Source of the DNA: Vibrio sp. qd031
Lineage (GTDB): Bacteria > Pseudomonadota > Gammaproteobacteria > Enterobacterales > Vibrionaceae
Length of the DNA: 64,000 bases
Direction of reading: 5' to 3'
Assembly: GCF_002100145.1 (NCBI RefSeq)
Contig: NZ_JXQD01000023.1
Location: 1 to 64,000 of the forward strand
Below, piece by piece: positions 1 to 9,517 of the stretch (positions within the stretch are counted from its first letter, which is position 1; each line of letters begins with the position of its first letter). A program made the position numbers and the translations under genes. The notes beneath the pieces are model-generated. The model did not search any database. It was not told the origin of the DNA and was given only the letters and a program-made list of their open reading frames with translations.

Positions 1-199
1 AAGGAGCGTATGCGGTATTAGCAGTCGTTTCCAACTGTTGTCCCCCTCATAAGGGCAAATTCCTAAGCATTACTCACCCGTCCGCCGCTCGACGCCCAAC
101 AAATCATCCGAAGAGTCAATGTTGTCGTTTCCGCTCGACTTGCATGTGTTAGGCCTGCCGCCAGCGTTCAATCTGAGCCATGATCAAACTCTTCAATTT
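1..199 (-). rRNA. rrs: 16S ribosomal RNA, 5' end only (partial)
   Basis: The minus strand reads as the conserved bacterial 16S 5' end: the universal 27F primer site (AGAGTTTGATCATGGCTCAG) lies at about 173-192, followed by the AACGCTGGCGGCAGGCC and ACATGCAAGTCGAGCGG blocks and the GACGGGTGAGTAATGC block. The mature 5' end, by analogy to AAATTGAAGAG in E. coli, is near 199. The rest of the gene and the 23S/5S genes lie to the left of the window. The variable V1 stem fits a Vibrio-type gamma-proteobacterium. Confidence 0.97.
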
Positions 200-471
200 A
201 AAGTTTTTTGTGACTCAATGAATACTGACTTCAAAACTAATATTCACGCTCTTTATAAATAAGGAACATGAACATGTAATTCTAAAGCTATTATCGTTCC
301 AACAGAACGATAATGAATTGACTGTGCCAAATAACTCATTCCCGAAAGAAGTGTTATTTGTATTGGTCACTCAGTTCATTGACATCGTTTTTTGTTTTAC
401 TTTTTATAAAAAAAGTAAAAACAAGTAGCGATTATCATCAACGAGTGCCCACACAGATTGATAGGTTTATA

Positions 472-484
472 TTGTTAAAGAGCG
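472..484 (-). promoter_or_regulatory. rrn boxA antitermination element
   Basis: The minus strand reads CGCTCTTTAACAA, matching the rrn boxA consensus (TGCTCTTTAACA) bound by NusB/S10 for rRNA antitermination. It sits between the rrn promoters and the 16S 5' end, where a leader boxA is expected. Confidence 0.85.
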
Positions 485-530
485 TTGCCTTGTTCAGGCT
501 GCTTTAAGGTCTCCCTTGAAGCGGACGGCC

Positions 531-558
531 ATTCTAGCGATTTGAGTCTCAGTGTCAA
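531..558 (-). promoter_or_regulatory. rrn promoter P2 (proximal)
   Basis: On the minus strand a perfect -35 TTGACA (553-558) is followed after 16 bp by a -10 TAGAAT (531-536) and a GC-rich discriminator (GGCCGTCCGC). The 16-bp spacer and GC-rich start region are typical of growth-rate- and ppGpp-controlled rRNA promoters. It drives the 16S gene ending at 199. Confidence 0.8.
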
Positions 559-668
559 ACACTTTTTTGAATTTATTTTCGAAACCGAATTTAAACTCAA
601 ATGACTCAGCCACTTGGCCTACTGATGCGGCTGAAGCGTTGTGCGCTCTACCGTGTCAGTGAGGCGGC

Positions 669-696
669 ATTATAGAGATCCGAATCACATTGGCAA
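669..696 (-). promoter_or_regulatory. rrn promoter P1 (distal)
   Basis: On the minus strand TTGCCA (691-696), 16 bp, TATAAT (669-674), then a GC-rich discriminator (GCCGCCTCAC). Together with the element at 531-558 this gives the usual tandem rRNA promoter pair. The cysH terminator (721-761) lies directly upstream and would shield it from read-through. Confidence 0.75.
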
Positions 697-720
697 GTGT
701 TTTTTGAAGAAAAATGCAAA

Positions 721-761
721 AAAATGGCTTTCAATGCAGATATTGCATGAAAGCCATTTTT
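721..761 (-). terminator. Rho-independent terminator of cysJIH
   Basis: A long, nearly perfect hairpin (AAAATGGCTTTC paired with GAAAGCCATTTT, extended by ATGCA/TGCAT) followed on the minus strand by a T-rich tract. It lies about 70 bp beyond the cysH stop codon. Confidence 0.85.
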
Positions 762-829
762 ATTCATATTTTCACTCAGCTTAATACCAAGTTTTCCACT
801 AAGTTATCCACAATTGACAGTTTTAAGGA

Positions 830-1606
830 TCAAATACCGGATCCATATTGCTCATTGTCATCCTCATGAAGACCACATTCACGCTTTAGTCCAAAGAATC
901 GTGTTTCTTCTTCTTTCATGCCTGGTTGCCACTTCTGAGTCGTATGAGTATCACCAATAGACAAATATCCTTCTTCCTTAAGCGGGTGATATGGAAGATC
1001 ATGTTGCTCTAGGTAGTTATCTACATCGTCATTTGTCCAATCTATGATTGGCAGAAACTTAAAGACACCGTTTTGAATAGACAATATAGGAAGCTCTTTT
1101 CGAGAGCTAGACTGTTGACGCCTTAAACCCGAAAACCAAGTTGCTACATTTAACTCATCTAAAGCCCGACGCATCGGTTCGACTTTATTGAGTTTATTAT
1201 AGAGGGCAAGTCCTTCAGTGCCCTCTTCCCACAACTTTCCATATCGCGCTTCTTGCCAGGCCGTGCTGTATTGCGAGCGATACACTTTCAGGTTTAACCC
1301 TAAACGCTCTTGCAGCTGGTCGATAAATAAATACGTCTCTGGAAAAAGGTACCCTGTATCAGTGAGAATAACTGGGATATCCGGTTTCGCTTGTGTGAGC
1401 AAATGAAGCATCACCGCTCCCTGCACCCCGAAACTGGAGGATACCGCACTGACACCCTCTAGGTTTTCAAACGCCCATCGGATCCGTTCACTAGCAGATA
1501 GCTGCTCCAGTTCAACATTCAATTGAGCAAGACTGATGCTTTGCATTGTCTTGGTCATCGAGAGCAGCTCTGCTAACTTCGGTTTTGAAGCGACAGAGTT
1601 AAGCAT
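830..1606 (-). CDS. cysH: Phosphoadenylyl-sulfate (PAPS) reductase CysH
   Basis: Reduces PAPS to sulfite and PAP with thioredoxin or glutaredoxin as electron donor, in cytoplasmic assimilatory sulfate reduction. The 258-aa product has the PP-loop-type nucleotide-binding core ([15 protein letters not shown]), the [11 protein letters not shown] segment, and the C-terminal ECGLH motif holding the catalytic cysteine near its end; length matches the family. The start at 1606 is chosen because a GAGGGA ribosome site precedes it; an in-frame upstream ATG at 1669 lies deep inside cysI. The start overlaps the cysI stop by 8 bp, so the gene is the last of a translationally coupled cysJIH operon and ends before the hairpin at 721-761. 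Confidence 0.96.
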   Translation of the reverse strand: MLNSVASKPKLAELLSMTKTMQSISLAQLNVELEQLSASERIRWAFENLEGVSAVSSSFGVQGAVMLHLLTQAKPDIPVILTDTGYLFPETYLFIDQLQERLGLNLKVYRSQYSTAWQEARYGKLWEEGTEGLALYNKLNKVEPMRRALDELNVATWFSGLRRQQSSSRKELPILSIQNGVFKFLPIIDWTNDDVDNYLEQHDLPYHPLKEEGYLSIGDTHTTQKWQPGMKEEETRFFGLKRECGLHEDDNEQYGSGI

Positions 1607-3320
1607 AAAAATCCCTCTTAGAGATGAAGACTTCTTCAATGATGCCCGTACGAATAACAAAATCACCAAAAGCTTCGTTATCTTGTCGGCCAGCAGCCCA
1701 AAGGCCGATCATATGATCAAGTTCTTCTAAAATTTGCTTGTCCGTAATGTTCTCTTTATACATCTTAGGAACACGAGTACCCGCTTTATTGCCACCTAGG
1801 TGTAAGTTGTAACGACCAGGTGCTTTACCTACTAGACCGACTTCAGCCAACATCGCACGGCCACATCCATTTGGACAACCTGTTATACGCAAGATGATGC
1901 TGTCATCTTTTGGCAACTGATGTTTCTCTAAAAGCCCTTCTACATCGGTGACAAAACTTGGTAAGAAGCGTTCTGCTTCTGCCATCGCAAGTGGACAAGT
2001 TGGAAACGCCACACACGCCATCGAATTTTTGCGCTGCTCTGAGACGGCTGGGTCCATTAAGCCGTGTTCAATCGCAATTTTTTCGATTTTGGCTTTGTTT
2101 GACTTAGATACGCCCGCGACAATCAAGTTTTGGTTGGCTGTCATGCGAAAATCCCCTTTATGGATTTTGGCGATTTCAGCGACACCCGTTTTAAGTGGCT
2201 TGTCTGGGAAGTCGAGTATCCGGCCGTTCTCTATAAAGAGAGCGAGATGATGCTTACCATCGATGCCTTCCACCCAACCAATGCGATCGCCTCGCTCGGT
2301 AAATTCGTAAGGCTTACTTGCAGCAAACTCAATTCCTGCGCGTTTTTCGACTTCTGCTTTAAAGACATCAATACCCACACGATCTAAGGTGTACTTAGTT
2401 TTCGCGTTTTTACGATTTGAACGATTACCCCAATCTCGCTGGGTTGTGACTACTGCTGCAGCAATATCGAGCGTTTTTTCTAGTGGAATAAAACCAAAGT
2501 CGTCCGCGCGTCTTGGGTATGTAGAGGTATCACCATGGGTCATGGCAAGACCACCACCAACTAACACGTTAAAGCCAATCAACTTCCCGTCTTTGGCAAT
2601 AGCGACAAAGTTTAGATCGTTTGCATGCACATCCACATCATTCTGCGGAGGAATAACAACCGTCGTCTTAAACTTACGCGGTAAATAGTTGTTCCCTAGA
2701 ATAGGTTCTTCAAACTCGGTCGTTTCAACTTTCTCACCGTCTAACCAGATCTCTGCGTAGGCTTGTGTCTTCGGCAGCAAGTGTTCACTGATTTTTGTTG
2801 CCCACTCATAAGCTTCCTTATGAAGTTCTGACTCTACTGGGTTAGTCGTACACAACACGTTTCGGTTTACATCACCTGCCGTTGCAATCGAATCAATACC
2901 GATACTGTTCAAGGTTTGGTGCATCAACTTAATGTTCGGCTTTAAAACACCATGAAACTGAAAAGTCTGGCGTGTGGTCAGACGGATACTGCCGTACAGG
3001 CTGCTTTCCGTGGCAAACTTATCAATCGCTAACCACTGTTTAGGCGTAATGACTCCACCAGGCATACGAGCACGTAGCATCACATTGTGAAGAGGCTCCA
3101 ATTTTTGCTTAGTTCGTTCATTTCGAATATCACGGTCATCTTGCTGATACATACCGTGAAAACGGATCAGTTGGAAATTATCAGCAGTAAACCCACCGGT
3201 GATACGATCTTGAAGATCATTTTCGATCGTTCCACGTAAGAAATTACTTTGACCTTTAAGGCGCTCGTTATCGGACAATGGCCCCAATACTTCACCTAAT
3301 ACTTCTTGTTGCTGGCTCAT
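1599..3320 (-). CDS. cysI: Sulfite reductase (NADPH) hemoprotein beta subunit
   Basis: Catalyses the six-electron reduction of sulfite to sulfide with electrons from CysJ. The 573 aa match the usual length of about 570. The four cysteines that bind the [4Fe-4S]-siroheme centre are visible as [15 protein letters not shown] and, about 40 residues on, [11 protein letters not shown]. The N-terminal half has the usual siroheme-binding repeats (for example [13 protein letters not shown]). The ATG overlaps the cysJ stop codon (TAATG), a coupling arrangement. CysB control of the operon is expected from the family but was not shown here. Confidence 0.97.
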   Translation of the reverse strand: MSQQQEVLGEVLGPLSDNERLKGQSNFLRGTIENDLQDRITGGFTADNFQLIRFHGMYQQDDRDIRNERTKQKLEPLHNVMLRARMPGGVITPKQWLAIDKFATESSLYGSIRLTTRQTFQFHGVLKPNIKLMHQTLNSIGIDSIATAGDVNRNVLCTTNPVESELHKEAYEWATKISEHLLPKTQAYAEIWLDGEKVETTEFEEPILGNNYLPRKFKTTVVIPPQNDVDVHANDLNFVAIAKDGKLIGFNVLVGGGLAMTHGDTSTYPRRADDFGFIPLEKTLDIAAAVVTTQRDWGNRSNRKNAKTKYTLDRVGIDVFKAEVEKRAGIEFAASKPYEFTERGDRIGWVEGIDGKHHLALFIENGRILDFPDKPLKTGVAEIAKIHKGDFRMTANQNLIVAGVSKSNKAKIEKIAIEHGLMDPAVSEQRKNSMACVAFPTCPLAMAEAERFLPSFVTDVEGLLEKHQLPKDDSIILRITGCPNGCGRAMLAEVGLVGKAPGRYNLHLGGNKAGTRVPKMYKENITDKQILEELDHMIGLWAAGRQDNEAFGDFVIRTGIIEEVFISKRDFYA

Positions 3321-5173
3321 TAGTACACATCCCTTTGATAACGTTTTTGTTTGCGAAGATCATTAATAAACTGTTCGGCCTGTTCGTCGTTGAGTCCACC
3401 TTCAGACGCGGCAATATCTATTAGTGCTTGGTGAACATCTTTAGCCATTCTTGTTGCGTCTCCACAAACGTATACATAGGCACCTTGCTGCAACCACTCC
3501 CACACTTGCTGAGCGTTCTCACGTAGGCGATCTTGCACATAGATTTTTTCTGCCTGATCTCGGCTAAAGGCTACATCCAACTTCGACACGACACCAGATT
3601 TGAGGAATTTTTGCCATTCCACCTGATACAAGAAATCTTGAGTAAAGGTACGGTCACCAAAGAACAGCCAGTTTTTACCTTCTGCATCGCGGTTCTCGCG
3701 CTCTTGAACAAAACTGCGGAAAGGAGCAATACCGGTTCCTGGGCCGATCATAATCACAGGTGCTGAATCATCTGCTGGTAGCTTAAAGTTATTGTTGTGC
3801 TCAATGAATACTTTAACTGAATCGCCTTCTTCGAGTCGCTGCGCTAAAAATCCAGACGCTCCACCAACACGTGACTCGTCACCTTGTTGATATTCGACGA
3901 CGCCTACAGTTAGGTGCACTTCATCTTCCACTTCTAACTGACTTGATGCGATGGAATACAGACGAGGCGTTAATTTACGTAACAGGCCAATTAGCTCAGT
4001 GGCTGATAGCTTGGTTTTCTTCTCACTCAACACATCAACAATCTGAGTATTTGAGGAGTAATCTCGAAGTTTGTCCTTGTCTGCCACCAGCTTTTGAAGT
4101 TTTTTACTGCCAGAGAGCTCAGCGAACTTGGTGACCAATTGTGGGTTTGAAGAGGTAATTTCAAATTTACTCACCAGCGCACTATGAACCGATAAGCTTT
4201 CACCATCCACTTCCACACTTTCTGCACCCGATAGACCAACTTGAGAGAGTATCGACTTAGCAAGATCACTGCTGTTTTCGAACCAAACGCCCAATGCGTC
4301 GCCTGGTTGATAGGTTAACCCTGATCCTTCTAGGTCTATCTCGATATGTCGAACATCTTTACCAGAATCACGACCTGTAATTTTCTGGTTGGTTAATAGA
4401 GAAGCTGTATAAGGATTTTGCTTCGAGTAAATTGATGTCGTTGCGGCTTGTCCTACAGGTAACTGTACGATGTCGGCTTGAACATCACTTGATAACTCAT
4501 CATTCACTTTAACCAAAGCTTGGTTAGACCAATCTTTAACAGCATCTTCGTAATCGACATCACAATCGATGCGATCGATAAACGACGTTGCACCCAACTT
4601 GGTCAAGTACTCATCGAAGTCTTTACCTGTTTGGCAGAAAAACTCATAGCTTGAGTCGCCTAACGCCACAACGCCAAATTTTAGGTTAGGTAGTTTAGGG
4701 GCTTTCTTCGACTGTAGGAATTCGTGCAGCTCAATGGCGTTGTCAGGTGCTTCACCCTCACCATTAGTAGAAGCAACAATAATGACGTGCGTCTCTTTTG
4801 CGAGGTTCTTACCCTTGTAGTCACTGGCATCAAACATCTCAACTTTAATGCCGCGCGCTTTAGCTTGCTGCTCTAGCGCTTCGGCAACGCCTTTAGCGTT
4901 TCCAGTTTGAGATGCAAAAATGATGGTTAGTTTGCCTGCAGGTGCAGGGGCGGCAGCGGCCACAGCGGCTGCTACAGGGGTAGGCTCGGCGACACCTCGA
5001 GCTAATGGGTTTGCTTGAGCTTGGCTCAATCCCCAAAAGTATCCGCTGACCCACGCCAGCTGTTGAGATGACAGCTCGGAAACCGTTTGTTGTAAGTTGC
5101 CCAGTTGGTTATCACTGAGTGGACTTGCTAGCGCTGGCGCTTCAAGTTGATTGGTTGTTCCGTTAGAAGACAT
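3320..5173 (-). CDS. cysJ: Sulfite reductase (NADPH) flavoprotein alpha subunit
   Basis: Passes electrons from NADPH through FAD and FMN to CysI. Domain order over 617 aa: an Ala-rich linker (about 65-80), a flavodoxin domain starting at [17 protein letters not shown], an FAD-binding domain with RLYSIASSQ, and an NADPH-binding domain with [16 protein letters not shown], ending in the typical DVY carboxy terminus. The start at 5173 has an AAGGATG ribosome site nine bases upstream. It is the first gene of the cysJIH operon. The A/T-rich 110 bp upstream contains direct TTC/TATT-rich stretches as expected for CysB sites, but no single site can be called with confidence. Confidence 0.97.
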   Translation of the reverse strand: MSSNGTTNQLEAPALASPLSDNQLGNLQQTVSELSSQQLAWVSGYFWGLSQAQANPLARGVAEPTPVAAAVAAAAPAPAGKLTIIFASQTGNAKGVAEALEQQAKARGIKVEMFDASDYKGKNLAKETHVIIVASTNGEGEAPDNAIELHEFLQSKKAPKLPNLKFGVVALGDSSYEFFCQTGKDFDEYLTKLGATSFIDRIDCDVDYEDAVKDWSNQALVKVNDELSSDVQADIVQLPVGQAATTSIYSKQNPYTASLLTNQKITGRDSGKDVRHIEIDLEGSGLTYQPGDALGVWFENSSDLAKSILSQVGLSGAESVEVDGESLSVHSALVSKFEITSSNPQLVTKFAELSGSKKLQKLVADKDKLRDYSSNTQIVDVLSEKKTKLSATELIGLLRKLTPRLYSIASSQLEVEDEVHLTVGVVEYQQGDESRVGGASGFLAQRLEEGDSVKVFIEHNNNFKLPADDSAPVIMIGPGTGIAPFRSFVQERENRDAEGKNWLFFGDRTFTQDFLYQVEWQKFLKSGVVSKLDVAFSRDQAEKIYVQDRLRENAQQVWEWLQQGAYVYVCGDATRMAKDVHQALIDIAASEGGLNDEQAEQFINDLRKQKRYQRDVY

Positions 5174-5283
5174 GTCACGACATCCTTATAGATTGCATGA
5201 CGATAGATTAACCAACCCAGCTAATAACAATAAAGAATAGAAGTGAATGTTTTATAACTATTCGTTTCTAAAACCGATCTTTG

Positions 5284-5514
5284 TTACTCATTTTCAACTC
5301 TAACATGTTGAAAACCCACAGCCATTGCGAGCTTTGACGCACTGTCCAAATCGACGTAACTGCATTCCTCTCCGTGATTATCGGTGAGGTGAACAAAGCC
5401 TCCATGCACGTGACGAAACTCGACAAGCCATTGCCCCTCGGTGCTTGAAGGCTCAATAATGGCTTCCACCAACTGACTGTGGCGATATAAATTTCGCAAT
5501 TCGTTTATAGTCAT
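5284..5514 (-). CDS. Small conserved hypothetical protein (76 aa)
   Basis: A 76-aa acidic soluble protein with no signal peptide, membrane segment or cysteine motif that I recognise. The sequence has a compact pattern (NELRNLYRHSQLVEAII, then WLVEFRHVHGGFVHLTD, then YVDLDSASKLA) that looks like a folded domain rather than a chance frame. I recall similar small proteins in other Vibrio genomes, but function is unknown. It lies upstream of cysJ on the same strand, with about 110 bp between, so it is probably a separate unit. A second overlapping minus-strand frame (5268-5456) is rejected as a shadow. Confidence 0.6.
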   Translation of the reverse strand: MTINELRNLYRHSQLVEAIIEPSSTEGQWLVEFRHVHGGFVHLTDNHGEECSYVDLDSASKLAMAVGFQHVRVENE

Positions 5515-5567
5515 AATGATGCTCTTCCCTGCTATAAATTAAGCATGGTAGAAAATCTCGAATTTGC

Positions 5568-5602
5568 ACGTAAAAAAACCGCCCCAGATGGGACGGCTCA
5601 TA
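5568..5602 (-). terminator. Rho-independent terminator of the outer-membrane protein gene
   Basis: Minus strand: CCGTCCC-ATCT-GGGGCGG stem (one G-U type mismatch) followed by a run of seven T. It lies just past the stop codon at 5626. Confidence 0.75.
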
Positions 5603-5625
5603 GAATTCCAATGCTTGAGGCATAG

Positions 5626-6279
5626 TTAGAACTTAATTGACGCGCCTGCATACCAACCATGTGCAAAGCCATAGGGCTTATCGCCAAAGTCTTTTAACAC
5701 ATAATCCAGCACTCGATACCCACCACGCAATCCTAAACTTACTTTGTCTAGAGGAATGTCATAATGCGCCCCTACGGTTAAGTCGGTGCTTTTCATGCTA
5801 GTGGTATCGGCAAAATCAAACTCTGAGATGACATGCAAATTGGTACTTGGGACACGTATTCCCATGGCTGCAAACCAACTGAACACAGTATCGTCGAAGT
5901 CACCATTAATATGAGTATTATATTCAAAGTAACTGTTCGCGTAGTTTGACAGAGTGAAACCTGCATCAAACAACAAGTTTTCGGTGCGAAGTGGACGCCA
6001 GTAGAAAGTGAAATCCGTCTTATCGTGTTGCAGTTTTGCAGTATCTATACCCGTGTAGCGCAAGCGAAAGTTTGGTACGTAGGCAATATCGTGTTCAATA
6101 TCGGCATAAAAAGAAGGCAAGGTATCATCTTCATCTCTAACGTCGTTAATTTTCGTGCTTGCCCATATAGCATCAGCGGCAAGTTCTACGCTCCATGATT
6201 TCTGTTGTTCGGCAAAACTATTGAAGCTGCATAATGTTAGGGTTACTAACAGTGCGCTACCGGTAGACCAGTACTTCAT
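5626..6279 (-). CDS. Outer membrane beta-barrel protein, TIGR04219-like
   Basis: A 217-aa protein with an N-terminal signal peptide (MKYWSTGSALLVTLTLC, cut after SFA). It then has alternating aromatic/polar beta-strand segments and ends in phenylalanine (GWYAGASIKF), the usual outer-membrane insertion signature. The pattern fits the TIGR04219 family of small Vibrio/Shewanella outer membrane proteins, whose role is not known. The start at 6279 is preferred over an in-frame ATG at 6333 because it opens a clean signal peptide and has a GGAG site upstream. It is a single-gene unit ending in the terminator at 5568-5602. Confidence 0.75.
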   Translation of the reverse strand: MKYWSTGSALLVTLTLCSFNSFAEQQKSWSVELAADAIWASTKINDVRDEDDTLPSFYADIEHDIAYVPNFRLRYTGIDTAKLQHDKTDFTFYWRPLRTENLLFDAGFTLSNYANSYFEYNTHINGDFDDTVFSWFAAMGIRVPSTNLHVISEFDFADTTSMKSTDLTVGAHYDIPLDKVSLGLRGGYRVLDYVLKDFGDKPYGFAHGWYAGASIKF

Positions 6280-6375
6280 CAAAAACTCCGTGAAATGAGT
6301 GATAGGTTGCATGCGTTCTTTAAATAGTAACACATTTCCCTATCACATCATCTGCGAAGGTGAGACATCTCACTG

Positions 6376-6585
6376 TTATCGTGGACAATACACATAGTTT
6401 TTAAAAAACCAGTAACCCACACCAATAACAATTAACCAAGGCAATAGTTTAAAGACTAACCCCACCATCCCGAATAAGAAAAATATCGCTAGGCTTATTC
6501 CAAAGGCCGCAAACACCGTCATGGCTGTTAAACCGGTGAACATCAACGCGCCAACAAATACCATAAGAAAAAGAAATTCAAACAT
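6376..6585 (-). CDS. pspG: Phage shock protein G, envelope stress membrane protein
   Basis: A 69-aa hydrophobic protein with two to three membrane segments and the PspG core KLLPWLIVIGVGYWFFK near the end. In E. coli pspG belongs to the PspF/sigma-54 regulon and sits next to dusA, exactly as here. It is an inner-membrane effector of the phage shock response. The start at 6585 is used because it follows a perfect GGAGG; the in-frame ATG at 6597 lies inside that ribosome site. A sigma-54 promoter at 6634-6649 supports both identity and regulation. The last residues (NYVYCPR) replace the longer hydrophilic tail of the E. coli protein. Confidence 0.88.
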   Translation of the reverse strand: MFEFLFLMVFVGALMFTGLTAMTVFAAFGISLAIFFLFGMVGLVFKLLPWLIVIGVGYWFFKNYVYCPR

Positions 6586-6633
6586 GCTTTCCTCCATATT
6601 GAGTTTGTTGTTCTAGTTTCTGAATTAATGTAT

Positions 6634-6649
6634 TGCACGAAGCCTGCCA
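6634..6649 (-). promoter_or_regulatory. Sigma-54 (-24/-12) promoter of pspG
   Basis: Minus strand reads TGGCAGG-CTTC-GTGCA against the sigma-54 consensus TGGCACG-N4-TTGCA. The invariant GG (-24) and GC (-12) are both present with exactly 10 bp between. The predicted transcript start is about 38 bp upstream of the pspG ATG. PspF control is expected from family knowledge. Confidence 0.8.
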
Positions 6650-6680
6650 AGATTTTAAAAACCCATAACCCAATGTATTA

Positions 6681-6723
6681 AAAAGAAAAAAGCCCAGAAG
6701 GCTAAGGAATAGCATTCTGGGCT
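6681..6723 (-). terminator. Rho-independent terminator of dusA
   Basis: Minus strand AGCCCAGAA ... TTCTGGGCT perfect 9-bp stem followed by a T-rich tract (TTTTTTCTTTTT). It separates dusA from the pspG promoter. Confidence 0.85.
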
Positions 6724-6763
6724 CATAAATAGCAGAGCAAAATTTACCACCTAGTGGTGAAAA

Positions 6764-7804
6764 TTACACATCCAGTTCAGCGGGGATTTTAGCCAGTGCA
6801 GCCTGCACTACTTCTAAACCCGACCCTTTCTTGTGCGCGTTTTCACTAATGTAGCGTCGCCATTGTCTTGCACCTGGCATATTTTGAAAAAGCCCCAACA
6901 TATGTCGTGTGATATGCCCTAAATAAGAACCATTTGCCAGCTGCTGCTCAATGTATGGGTACATTTCTTCAACCACTTGCTTGCGCTTTTTAATTGGTGC
7001 CTGGAGTCCAAAGATACGCTGGTCAACTTCGGCCAAAATATATGGATTCTGATACGCTTCACGGCCTACCATCACTCCGTCCAAGTGTTGTAAATGTTCT
7101 AGCGACTCATCCAGTGACTTAATGCCACCGTTAAGAGCAATAGTAAGCTCAGGGAAGTCTTGCTTAAGTTGATAAGCCCTTGAGTAGTCCAGCGGCGGGA
7201 TTTCGCGATTTTCTTTTGGGCTCAATCCACTTAACCAGGCTTTGCGCGCGTGAATAGTAAACTGATCGCAGCCACTTCTTTCGCTAACAAGCTGAATAAA
7301 GTGAGTGAGAAACTCATAGCTATCGTGGTCATCGATACCAATACGAGTTTTTACGGTAATAGGAATGTCCACTTCGGCTTTCATTGCCGATACACAATCT
7401 GCAACCAGCTCCGGTTCACCCATCAAAATTGCACCAAACTTACCATTTTGAACGCGATCAGACGGACAACCAACATTAAGGTTAACTTCATCATAGCCAC
7501 GCTCTTGTGCGAGCTTGGCACAGGTCGCCAAATCTTGTGGGTTCGAACCACCTAACTGTAGCGTTATAGGGTGCTCTGGTTCACTAAACTTAAGAAAGTC
7601 ACCTTTACCATGGATAATTGCACCGGTAGTGACCATCTCGGTGTACAGCAAGGTTTGCGAGCTTAATAGTCGATGGAAATAGCGACAATGTCTATCTGTC
7701 CAATCGAGCATGGGTGCGACGCTAAAACGGTGGTGAAGATACTTATCTGAATTCAGATGAGTGTTGTCTGCCGATTGTGAAGGCATCATCGTTTGCTGTG
7801 TCAT
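6764..7804 (-). CDS. dusA: tRNA-dihydrouridine synthase A
   Basis: FMN- and NADPH-dependent reduction of uridine to dihydrouridine in the tRNA D-loop. The 346-aa TIM-barrel protein shows the DusA N terminus ([17 protein letters not shown]), the catalytic cysteine in [14 protein letters not shown], the [10 protein letters not shown] and FTIHARKAW strands, and the C-terminal helical part with [17 protein letters not shown]. Adjacency to pspG repeats the E. coli arrangement. The first ATG is used; AAGGG lies upstream at a slightly long distance, so a start a few codons later is possible. Confidence 0.95.
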   Translation of the reverse strand: MTQQTMMPSQSADNTHLNSDKYLHHRFSVAPMLDWTDRHCRYFHRLLSSQTLLYTEMVTTGAIIHGKGDFLKFSEPEHPITLQLGGSNPQDLATCAKLAQERGYDEVNLNVGCPSDRVQNGKFGAILMGEPELVADCVSAMKAEVDIPITVKTRIGIDDHDSYEFLTHFIQLVSERSGCDQFTIHARKAWLSGLSPKENREIPPLDYSRAYQLKQDFPELTIALNGGIKSLDESLEHLQHLDGVMVGREAYQNPYILAEVDQRIFGLQAPIKKRKQVVEEMYPYIEQQLANGSYLGHITRHMLGLFQNMPGARQWRRYISENAHKKGSGLEVVQAALAKIPAELDV

Positions 7805-7919
7805 AGACCCGAACCCTTAATTTGCTAACTTGGTGTTCATCATCCACAGTTGCAGATGATGAATTTTCCGAGCGCGCATACTACACCCCTAGCGTGAGAT
7901 ATACAAAACTTCTGCTAGG

Positions 7920-9041
7920 TTAAGAATGCGCTGCGGGGCGTAAGTTAGCACTCATTTTTTGAATATAGACTCGAATCATTAATCCACCTAATAACACAGC
8001 AGATCCTATCGTCAGCCATGCAGGCAATAACTCTTCATGCAGCTGTGAAATCGATACCACGCTGAATCCAAACTGAGCGACTAAATGGTCTGTTAAAAAC
8101 CCAAAGACTAACGCTGTACCGATCACCCCGATTAGGTAAGCCCATAGGGCTCTTTTGCCCAGTTCTTTACGCACCACACCAATAGTTGCAATATTGGTGG
8201 CGGGGCCAGCTAACATGAACACCAGTACAGCGCCTGGGCTAATGCCCGACATCAATAAACCAGCGGCTATGGGGGTTGATGCCGTCGCACAGATATACAT
8301 AGGAATACTGATCAATACCATAAGCAGCATGCTCCAAATTGAGCTGCCCCATTGGGCTAAATAATCGGTTTCAACATAGGTTTGAATTAGAGCGGCAAAA
8401 AAGAGCCCAATCAGCAGCCAAGTAGCAATATCTTTGACGAGATCAGTCGCCGCAAATTTTAACCCTCTCGAAAATTTTTGCAGCGCCGTAAGCTTGGCGG
8501 GTGTTGATTGGCTGCTGCAGCATGAACTGGTTGTTTTTGCTTGCTGAGGAACTGACGCATCTGTTGTGCTTTTGCTGCTGCAACAACTGCTTTTGGCTGA
8601 ACTTGAACACGTAGAGGCCTGCTCTTGTTTTACTTGCTGGCGCTGCTCGTCTTTGCCTACCAGTAGACCTGCCACAATGGCACTCGATATTGCCGCTATT
8701 GGTCTGATGATGGCCATAAAGGGCCCCATCAATGCGTACGAGACCGAAACTGAATCGATGCCGGTCTCTGGTGTTGCTACCAGAAACGACGTGGTTGCAC
8801 TCTTAGAAGCACCACTTCGTCTTAATCCCATAGCCGCGGGGATCACGCCGCACGAACACAGCGGCAGCGGTGCGCCAATGAACGCGGCTTTTATGGTGGT
8901 TCCGGCACCTTTCCCACCTAAGTGACGGGTCAATAGATCCGTTGGGATCCACTCTTTTAGCAGACCAGCGATCACCAAACCCAGTAGCATCCATGGCGCT
9001 GCTTCTAAAAAGAGATCGAAAAAGTGATTTAAAAAGCTCAT
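7920..9041 (-). CDS. Cu/Zn efflux-type permease (SO_0444 / ArsP-like family)
   Basis: A polytopic inner-membrane permease of 373 aa. Two membrane halves flank a cytoplasmic Cys/Ser-rich stretch (about residues 145-176) with paired cysteines (SSCCSSK, SSCCSSQ) that look like a metal-binding linker. An early CSCG motif (about 62-65, APLPLCSCGVIPAA) and the later YICATASTPIAAGL and MLAGPATNIATIGV motifs are typical of this permease superfamily. The ATG overlaps the stop of the upstream ZntR-like regulator gene (ATGA), so the two are co-transcribed and coupled. Metal export controlled by that regulator is inferred; the actual metal is not known. Confidence 0.82.
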   Translation of the reverse strand: MSFLNHFFDLFLEAAPWMLLGLVIAGLLKEWIPTDLLTRHLGGKGAGTTIKAAFIGAPLPLCSCGVIPAAMGLRRSGASKSATTSFLVATPETGIDSVSVSYALMGPFMAIIRPIAAISSAIVAGLLVGKDEQRQQVKQEQASTCSSSAKSSCCSSKSTTDASVPQQAKTTSSCCSSQSTPAKLTALQKFSRGLKFAATDLVKDIATWLLIGLFFAALIQTYVETDYLAQWGSSIWSMLLMVLISIPMYICATASTPIAAGLLMSGISPGAVLVFMLAGPATNIATIGVVRKELGKRALWAYLIGVIGTALVFGFLTDHLVAQFGFSVVSISQLHEELLPAWLTIGSAVLLGGLMIRVYIQKMSANLRPAAHS

Positions 9042-9463
9042 AGCGTCACTCCGTTATCTACGCCGTTTAATGCTTCAAGTATGGAACAGTGCGTCGCAGG
9101 CTCTTCTCCGCCACAACACGAATCGCCGAGCAGATCCAGCGAGTGCTTAAAACGCGTCAGTTCCTGAATGCGCTCTTCCACATCCCTTTTTTTACTGTCC
9201 ACTATTGCCTTAGTCTCAGAGCAGTGATGGTTTTGTCTGTCTATTTGAATTTCAAGCAAATCCGCTATTTCTTGCAGCGAAAAACCCACGCGTTTGGCTC
9301 GAATGATAAACGCCAGTTTCTCACTGTCAGATTCGGTGTAACTGCGATAACCGCTTTCTGAGCGCTGACTTGCGTGCAACAGCCCATTTTTTTCGTAAAA
9401 CCGTAATGTATCTGCTTTGATAGCATGACGCTTGGCAAGTTCACCTATTTTCAACATCATCAT
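9038..9463 (-). CDS. MerR-family metal-responsive regulator, ZntR-like
   Basis: A 141-aa MerR regulator: winged-helix N terminus (IGELAKRHAIKADTLRFYEKNGLL), dimerisation helix, and a C-terminal metal loop. It aligns well with E. coli ZntR: Cys81 and the Cys116-Cys117 pair match ZntR Cys79, Cys114 and Cys115, and Cys126 in CSILEALN matches Cys124. The position of ZntR His119 is Glu121 here, with a histidine instead beside Cys126, so metal preference may differ. Three ATG codons stand in a row at the start after GAGGGA; the first is given. It probably acts on the promoter at 9486-9517, controlling itself and the permease. Confidence 0.85.
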   Translation of the reverse strand: MMMLKIGELAKRHAIKADTLRFYEKNGLLHASQRSESGYRSYTESDSEKLAFIIRAKRVGFSLQEIADLLEIQIDRQNHHCSETKAIVDSKKRDVEERIQELTRFKHSLDLLGDSCCGGEEPATHCSILEALNGVDNGVTL

Positions 9464-9485
9464 ATCCCTCGTTGATTATGCCTAA

Positions 9486-9517
9486 AGTATAAACCTTAGA
9501 GTTACATCTAAGGTCAA
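9486..9517 (-). promoter_or_regulatory. MerR/ZntR-type promoter-operator with 20-bp spacer
   Basis: Minus strand: TTGACC (-35, 9512-9517), 20 bp, TATACT (-10, 9486-9491). The spacer is filled by a perfect dyad, ACCTTAGA-N6-TCTAAGGT (9493-9514). A lengthened spacer with a centred dyad is the hallmark of promoters that MerR-type activators twist into register; E. coli PzntA has the same 20-bp spacing. Confidence 0.88.

Noticed and set aside
8566..8925. Plus-strand frame of 119 codons inside the permease gene
   Set aside because: Antisense to the Cys-rich permease; composition follows the codons of the opposite strand.
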